A stretch of DNA of 64,000 nucleotides from Vibrio rhizosphaerae. Lineage in GTDB: Bacteria > Pseudomonadota > Gammaproteobacteria > Enterobacterales > Vibrionaceae. Under the pieces are notes generated by a model that saw only the letters and a program-made list of their open reading frames with translations, was not told where the DNA came from and made no database searches. A program made the translations under genes and the position numbers. The stretch spans positions 930,001 through 994,000 of the forward strand of contig NZ_AP024903.1 of NCBI RefSeq assembly GCF_024347095.1, given 5' to 3'. Shown here piece after piece: positions 46,201-52,200 of the stretch. Numbering within the stretch: the first letter of the stretch is position 1; every line of letters begins with the position of its first letter.

Positions 46201-49200
46201 TGGTATTGTCCCGTTATCTGGCCACAGATGATGTGGTGTATGGCGTAACAACATCCGGCCGTCCGGCAGATCTCGCCAATGCGGATGGGATCATGGGGGT
46301 CTTTATCAATACTCTCCCACTGCGTCTGCGGATTGAGGCCGATACCTTGCTGGGGGACTGGCTGGCCGCATTGCAGGATCAAAATCTGAATATGCGCGAT
46401 TACGAGCAGACCCCGTTGGCGAATATTCAGCGTTATGCCGCGCTATCCGGTAGCGGTCCGTTGTTTGACAGCCTGTTGGTATTTGAAAATCTGCCGGTGT
46501 CAGATTCAACACCGATCGACGGACTTTCGCTGTCTCTGGATGCGCACCATGTGGAGAATAATTTCCCGCTGACATTGCGGGTGGTGCCGAGAACCAATCT
46601 GCAATTTGATCTGCTGATCAACCCGCAGCAAGTCGATGCCGGACGGATGCCCGGGCTGGTCAGTCAATTAATCGGCTGGATTGAGCGGGTGGTTGCCGAT
46701 CCGCATTCACCGCAGCAATCACTGATGAACCTGATCCGTCGCTGGTCTGAGGCGGAATGTTCAGGTGCCGTACCGGCTTCGCTCGGGGCGTTATCTCACG
46801 TCACTTCTGTACCGTCTGAACATGCACTGGCACGGATACAGACGCAGCCAAGTGAAGCGACAGCGCTCGCATTTCATTCCGGCCAAGATTCACTGACACA
46901 ATGGTCGTATCAGACATTGCTCTCTCAGGCCGGGCAATTGGCGCAGCAGCTACCTGAAATAAATCGAGATGGGGTGAACCGCACTGAGCGAGGCAGCGAG
47001 GTGCCTGTCGTGGCGATTTGTATGCCGCGACAGACGGAACAAATCGTTGCAATGCTGGCGGCCTGGTATCAGGGGGCGGCATGGGTATGTATTGACCCGG
47101 AGCTGCCATTTTCCCGGATTCAGCACATCATCGACGATGCACAACCGGCTTATGTGATTGGCGGGGAAGTGCCAAGCTGGGCCAGTGACTGGGGTGACGG
47201 GCGGTGGGGCGTCTGTCCCCGCAATGAGTCCTCCGGTGATTGGGGTGTCTGTCCCCGTAACGACGTCCCCCGTAACGACGCCGATCAAGCGCGGGTACAT
47301 CACGCATGTGCGTGGATCGATATCACCAAGCTGAGTCGATGCGCTGGCGTGACAACAGCACCGGTGTCGCCGTTACCACGATTAACGGCACAGGACACCG
47401 CGTATCTGGTGTATACCTCCGGTTCAACGGGTAAACCCAAAGGAGTACAAGTGAGTCACGGTAATCTGCTCAGTTATGTGGATGCGCTGTTTGAGCGCGT
47501 CCCGCTGACACCGGATGCATCGATGACCACCTTTGCTACTGTGGCTGCGGATCTGGGTTTCACGTGTGTACTGGCTTCATTATGCAGTGGCCGAACCTTG
47601 CGTTTGTTGCCTCCGAATGACTATTTTGATCCCGAAGCCTTGGCCGGACGGCTGGCACAACATCCGGTGGATGTGCTGAAAATCGCACCGTCACATCTGA
47701 AAGCATTACTAGCCGTTGCTGAGCCGCAACGGTTATTACCGCAGCAATGTCTGATCGTCGGTGGAGAGTCCTTGGATGCGTCCCTTTGGGCACAGTTGCA
47801 AGCGCTTGCGCCGACGATGACCCTCATCAATCACTATGGCCCGACGGAGGCAACGATTGGTTGCTGCGCCACAGAAATTCGTTCAGCGGATGATCTCGGT
47901 TCGATTGGGACACCGCTGGCAAATGGGGTCGCCTATGTGGTTGATGATGCGGGATTGCCCGTGGCTAACGGCGTCGCCGGTGAATTGTGGATTGCCGGTG
48001 CCGGAGTCGCAAAAGGTTATTTGAATCAGCCGGATAACACGGCCAGACAGTTCAGCCGTACCGATATTCTGGGCTTGAGTGATGACTCGGTTGGGTTGCC
48101 GCTGTATAAAACCGGAGATCGCGTGATGCGAGGGGCACAGGGCGAACTACGCTATCTGGGGCGTCAGGATGATCAGGTAAAAATTCGGGGGTTCCGGGTT
48201 GAGCTGGGAGAAGTGAGTGCGACCTTGCAAGATCTGCCTGAAGTTGAAGAAGCTGTGGTGCTGGCGGTTGACGGGCCGAGTGGTCAACGTTTGGCGGCAG
48301 CAGTGAGGCTGGCTCCCTGTGAAGATGCAGACCCGCGCCGGTTAAAACAGCTTGAAATCGCGCTGGAAGCTCTGTTGCCTGATTATATGGTGCCACGGTT
48401 ATGGCAGGCGTTGACTCAGTTCCCGTTACAGAAAAACGGCAAGCTGGATCGACAGGCGCTGACATCGTGTTTGCTTGCGTCAATGGTGACCCCTTCGCTC
48501 TCAGAAGTCGGTTCACCGTCGCTGCCTGACACGGATTCGGCTGCCACAGCTCAGACTGACGGTGAACCTGCTTTACCGACTGCAACTGCAATTCATGAGG
48601 TACTCGGCGACCTGTGGCAGCGTCTGCTCAATGTCCGGCCGCAAGCCGAAGATAACCTGTTTACGCTGGGCGCTGATTCGATTATCTGTCTGCAATTTAT
48701 TGCCAAAGCACGGCAGCATGGCTTGAAACTGACGCCGAAACAGATTTATGCCGCACCGACGATTGCTGCGTTGACGGCATTGCTGGCGGAACAAACCGCT
48801 GAATCTGGCGGTGCCGCTGCGAAAATCACACCGGTTGAATGCAAGACACCGGTACATGCTCCATCAATGGCTGAACCATCTGCTGAGGCGTCGGCCACAG
48901 TGGCCGGAACGCCATCCGTCACCGAAACACTGCAATCTCTCTGGGCTGCGTTACTCCGGCAACCGGTATCGGTGGATGATAATTTCTTCACCCTGGGCGG
49001 GGATTCGATTATCGCCTTGCAATTGGTGGCCCGGGCGCGGCAGCATGGTCTGGTGATTACGCCGAAAATGCTCTATGCCACGCCGACCATTGCTGAGCTG
49101 GCGGTGACACTCGGTGAAACAGCGCCACCTTCGGCAGGCGCGGAGTCTGCCGCTGTAGCGGCTGAAACGAGCGTGCAGACACCAGACACTGACACCGCAT

Positions 49201-52200
49201 CAGCAAAGCCGTCGCTCCTGCCGCTTCTGCCGATTCAACAGTGGTTCCTCGAACAGCCGCAGCCCCATCCGCATTACTGGAATCAGGCGGTCATGCTCCA
49301 AGTACCGACCCGGATTGTTCACCGGGTGATGAGTCAGGCAGTCGATGCGCTGTTACACAAGCATCCGTTGCTGACGGCACGTTTTGAACATCTGGATACA
49401 CCGGCACAGGCTGGCTATCGTTTGTCGCATGAAACGGCGGCGGTGTATGCCGGATTCGATGGTCAGGATACGGCCGGATTAACCGCGTTGGTGGCGGCAA
49501 CCCAGCAGAGTCTCAATCTGAGCGAAGGACCATTATTCAAAGTGGTCGCCTTTAATCTGGCTGACGGCCGTAGTCAGCTGTTACTGGTTGCGCACCATCT
49601 GGTGGTGGACGGGGTCTCGTGGCGTGTCATTGGCCGGGAATTACATCAGGCCTATCAGCGCTTATTGAATGGGGATGCGGTCACGCTCGGTGAGGAAATA
49701 ACCACCGCTGCCCAGTGGCAGCACCAGTTGCTGGATTTGCCGGATGACAAACTTGTCGCGGCGCAACAATACTGGCAGCCGATGGTTAATCGGTTTGATG
49801 CCGGGATTCTGATAGCCGGCGCTCAGCCCGGTACGATCGGCGCAGTATATCGTCGTCACCAGACATTTTCACCGCAACTGACCGCCCATTTGCTGGGATT
49901 AGGGAGCCTGCATCAGCGCTCGGCTTGTGAAGTGGCGATGCTTGCCGCGCTGACTCAGGCGGTTCAGGTGCAGTTTCCACGGGATCAGCTACTGATTGAA
50001 ATGGAGAGTCACGGACGTTGTCCTTGGCTTGCCGGGCAAGACTTGAGTGAGACCGTCGGGTGGCTGACCAGTCGCTTCCCGGTTCGCTTGGACACTGCAT
50101 CGGAGGATTTAGAGCGCGTCGCTGGCCAACTGGCTGCTGTGCCTGACCTCGGTATCGGTTACGGTGTGTTGCGTTATCTGCATCAACGGCTGGCATTCCC
50201 CGCGCCGCAGATTTTGTTCAATTATCTGGGCCAAACCGGCACGTCCGATATGGACTGGCAGCTGACTGACGGTGCCGGACAAGCGCGCCATCCTGAGAGT
50301 TTGCGCCGCCAGTTGATTGAAGTCACAGCACAAATCCGGGACGGCCAGCTGACGGTGGTTTGGCAGTATCCGCCAGCGCTGAAGCCGCAGCTCGACCCTG
50401 TGGTTGATGCCTTTGAACAGGGGCTTGAACGTGTCTCGTCCTTACAGGGACAGACGCCTTTAGCAGGACAGACGCAGGAACAGACGTTACGGGGACAGAC
50501 GCCTTTAGCATTACGGGGACAGACGCCTTTAGCAGGACAGACGCAGGAACAGACGTTACAAGGACAGACGGCCCAGCCGGTGGCTGGGTATGTGTTGACG
50601 CCGGTGCAGCAGGGGATGTATCTGCATAGCTCTGCGCTGCAAGGGGGGGACTCGGTATATTTCAATCAGACAGCGGTGGCGATTGACGGCGCGCTGGATG
50701 CCGAAGCATTTGTGCAGGCGTGGCAGCAAACGGTTAATACTGAGCAGGCGCTGCGGGCACGTTTTCAGGATAATGCACAGGGTGAGCCTCGCCAGTATTT
50801 TGCGGATCAAGTCACGCTGCCGGTTGAAATGTTGGATTGGTCCGGTGATGACATCACGCAATCGCAGCATCAACAACAGCTGCATCAACAACTGGATGCG
50901 TTTTGTCGGGCTGATCGGGCGCGAGGGTTTGATCTCAATACGCCGCCATTAATGCGTTTGACGCTGATTCGTATTGCGGAGCAGCAGCATTGGTTGATCT
51001 GGAGTCGTCATCATTTGATTGTTGATGCATGGTGTTCGGCTCTGGTGATTCAGGATGTGATGCAGCGTTATCGTCAGGCGATGGGAGATACCGCGATCCA
51101 ACTGACTCCGCGACCGGATTTTTCGATCTATCTCGATTGGCTGGCTGAGCAGGATCTCGATGCGTCTAAAGCGTTCTGGAACAACTATCTGCGTGGATTT
51201 GAAACCCCGGTCGCCTTGCCTTCCGGCTCCGATCGTGATTCATTTGCGTTGTTTGAGCATCGCCTGAGTGAAACGCTTACCTCGGCGGTCAAGTCGCTGT
51301 GTCGGCAGCATGGGGTGACGCTCAATTCGGTGATGCAGGCGGCGTGGGCTTTGACGCTTGCTCATCACAGCGGGCAGCACGATATTGTGTTCGGCATGAC
51401 CACATCCGGGCGTCCTGCTGAGTTACCGCAAGCACAGCGGATTATCGGTATTTTTATTCATACGATCGCGGTGCGGATAAGTTTACAGCCTGATCAGACG
51501 CTGGCTCAATTACTGGCGCTGGTACACCGTCAGGGCGTGGAATTGCGGGAACACGAATGTCTGCCGCTGGTGGAGATTACTGCCCAGAGTGCGTTGGCAC
51601 AAAATGGCGCATTGCGGGGACAGTCGCTTTTTGATGCGCTACTCGTGTTTGAAAATGAAGCGCTCGGCGAGGGGGCAGGCAAGAGCAGTAATAGTAATCA
51701 CGGTTTGTCAGTCACGCCATTGCAGGCTTATGAGCGCAATAATTATCCGCTGACATTGACAGTGATGCCCCATGAAGCGTTGATGTTGCGGATGGGTTGC
51801 GATGGTGAACGGGTTTCTCTTCGGGCAGCCCAGGCCATGTTGGCAACGCTGACACGGGTTCTTTCTGCCTTTACCACCGCTCAGAGCCGTGATGTGCTGA
51901 CGGATATCAGCCGTCAGAGTGTCACCGCTGATGCCGGTTTGCGCGGTGAATCTGTCACGTTGGATCAATGGCATCTCGGAACAGGAATTCTGGCGGACTG
52001 GGCCACGAAACAACACCGTGTGGCGGTGTCTGACGGGAATGGCGAGTTGACTTATGCTGAGCTGCTGGAGCGTGCATTGCATCTTGCGTATGCATTACGA
52101 TGCCGGGGAGTAACGGCGCACAGTCGTGTGGTGGTGTGTCATGCGCGTCAGACTGATATGTTGGTTGCATTACTGGGCGTTTATGCGACCGGTGCCGGTT

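Noticed and set aside
47203..47290. VCPRN Cys-containing stretch considered as a metal-binding insert
   Set aside because: The Cys residues arise from reading the inverted repeat in one frame. No Cys/His pattern around them suggests a site.
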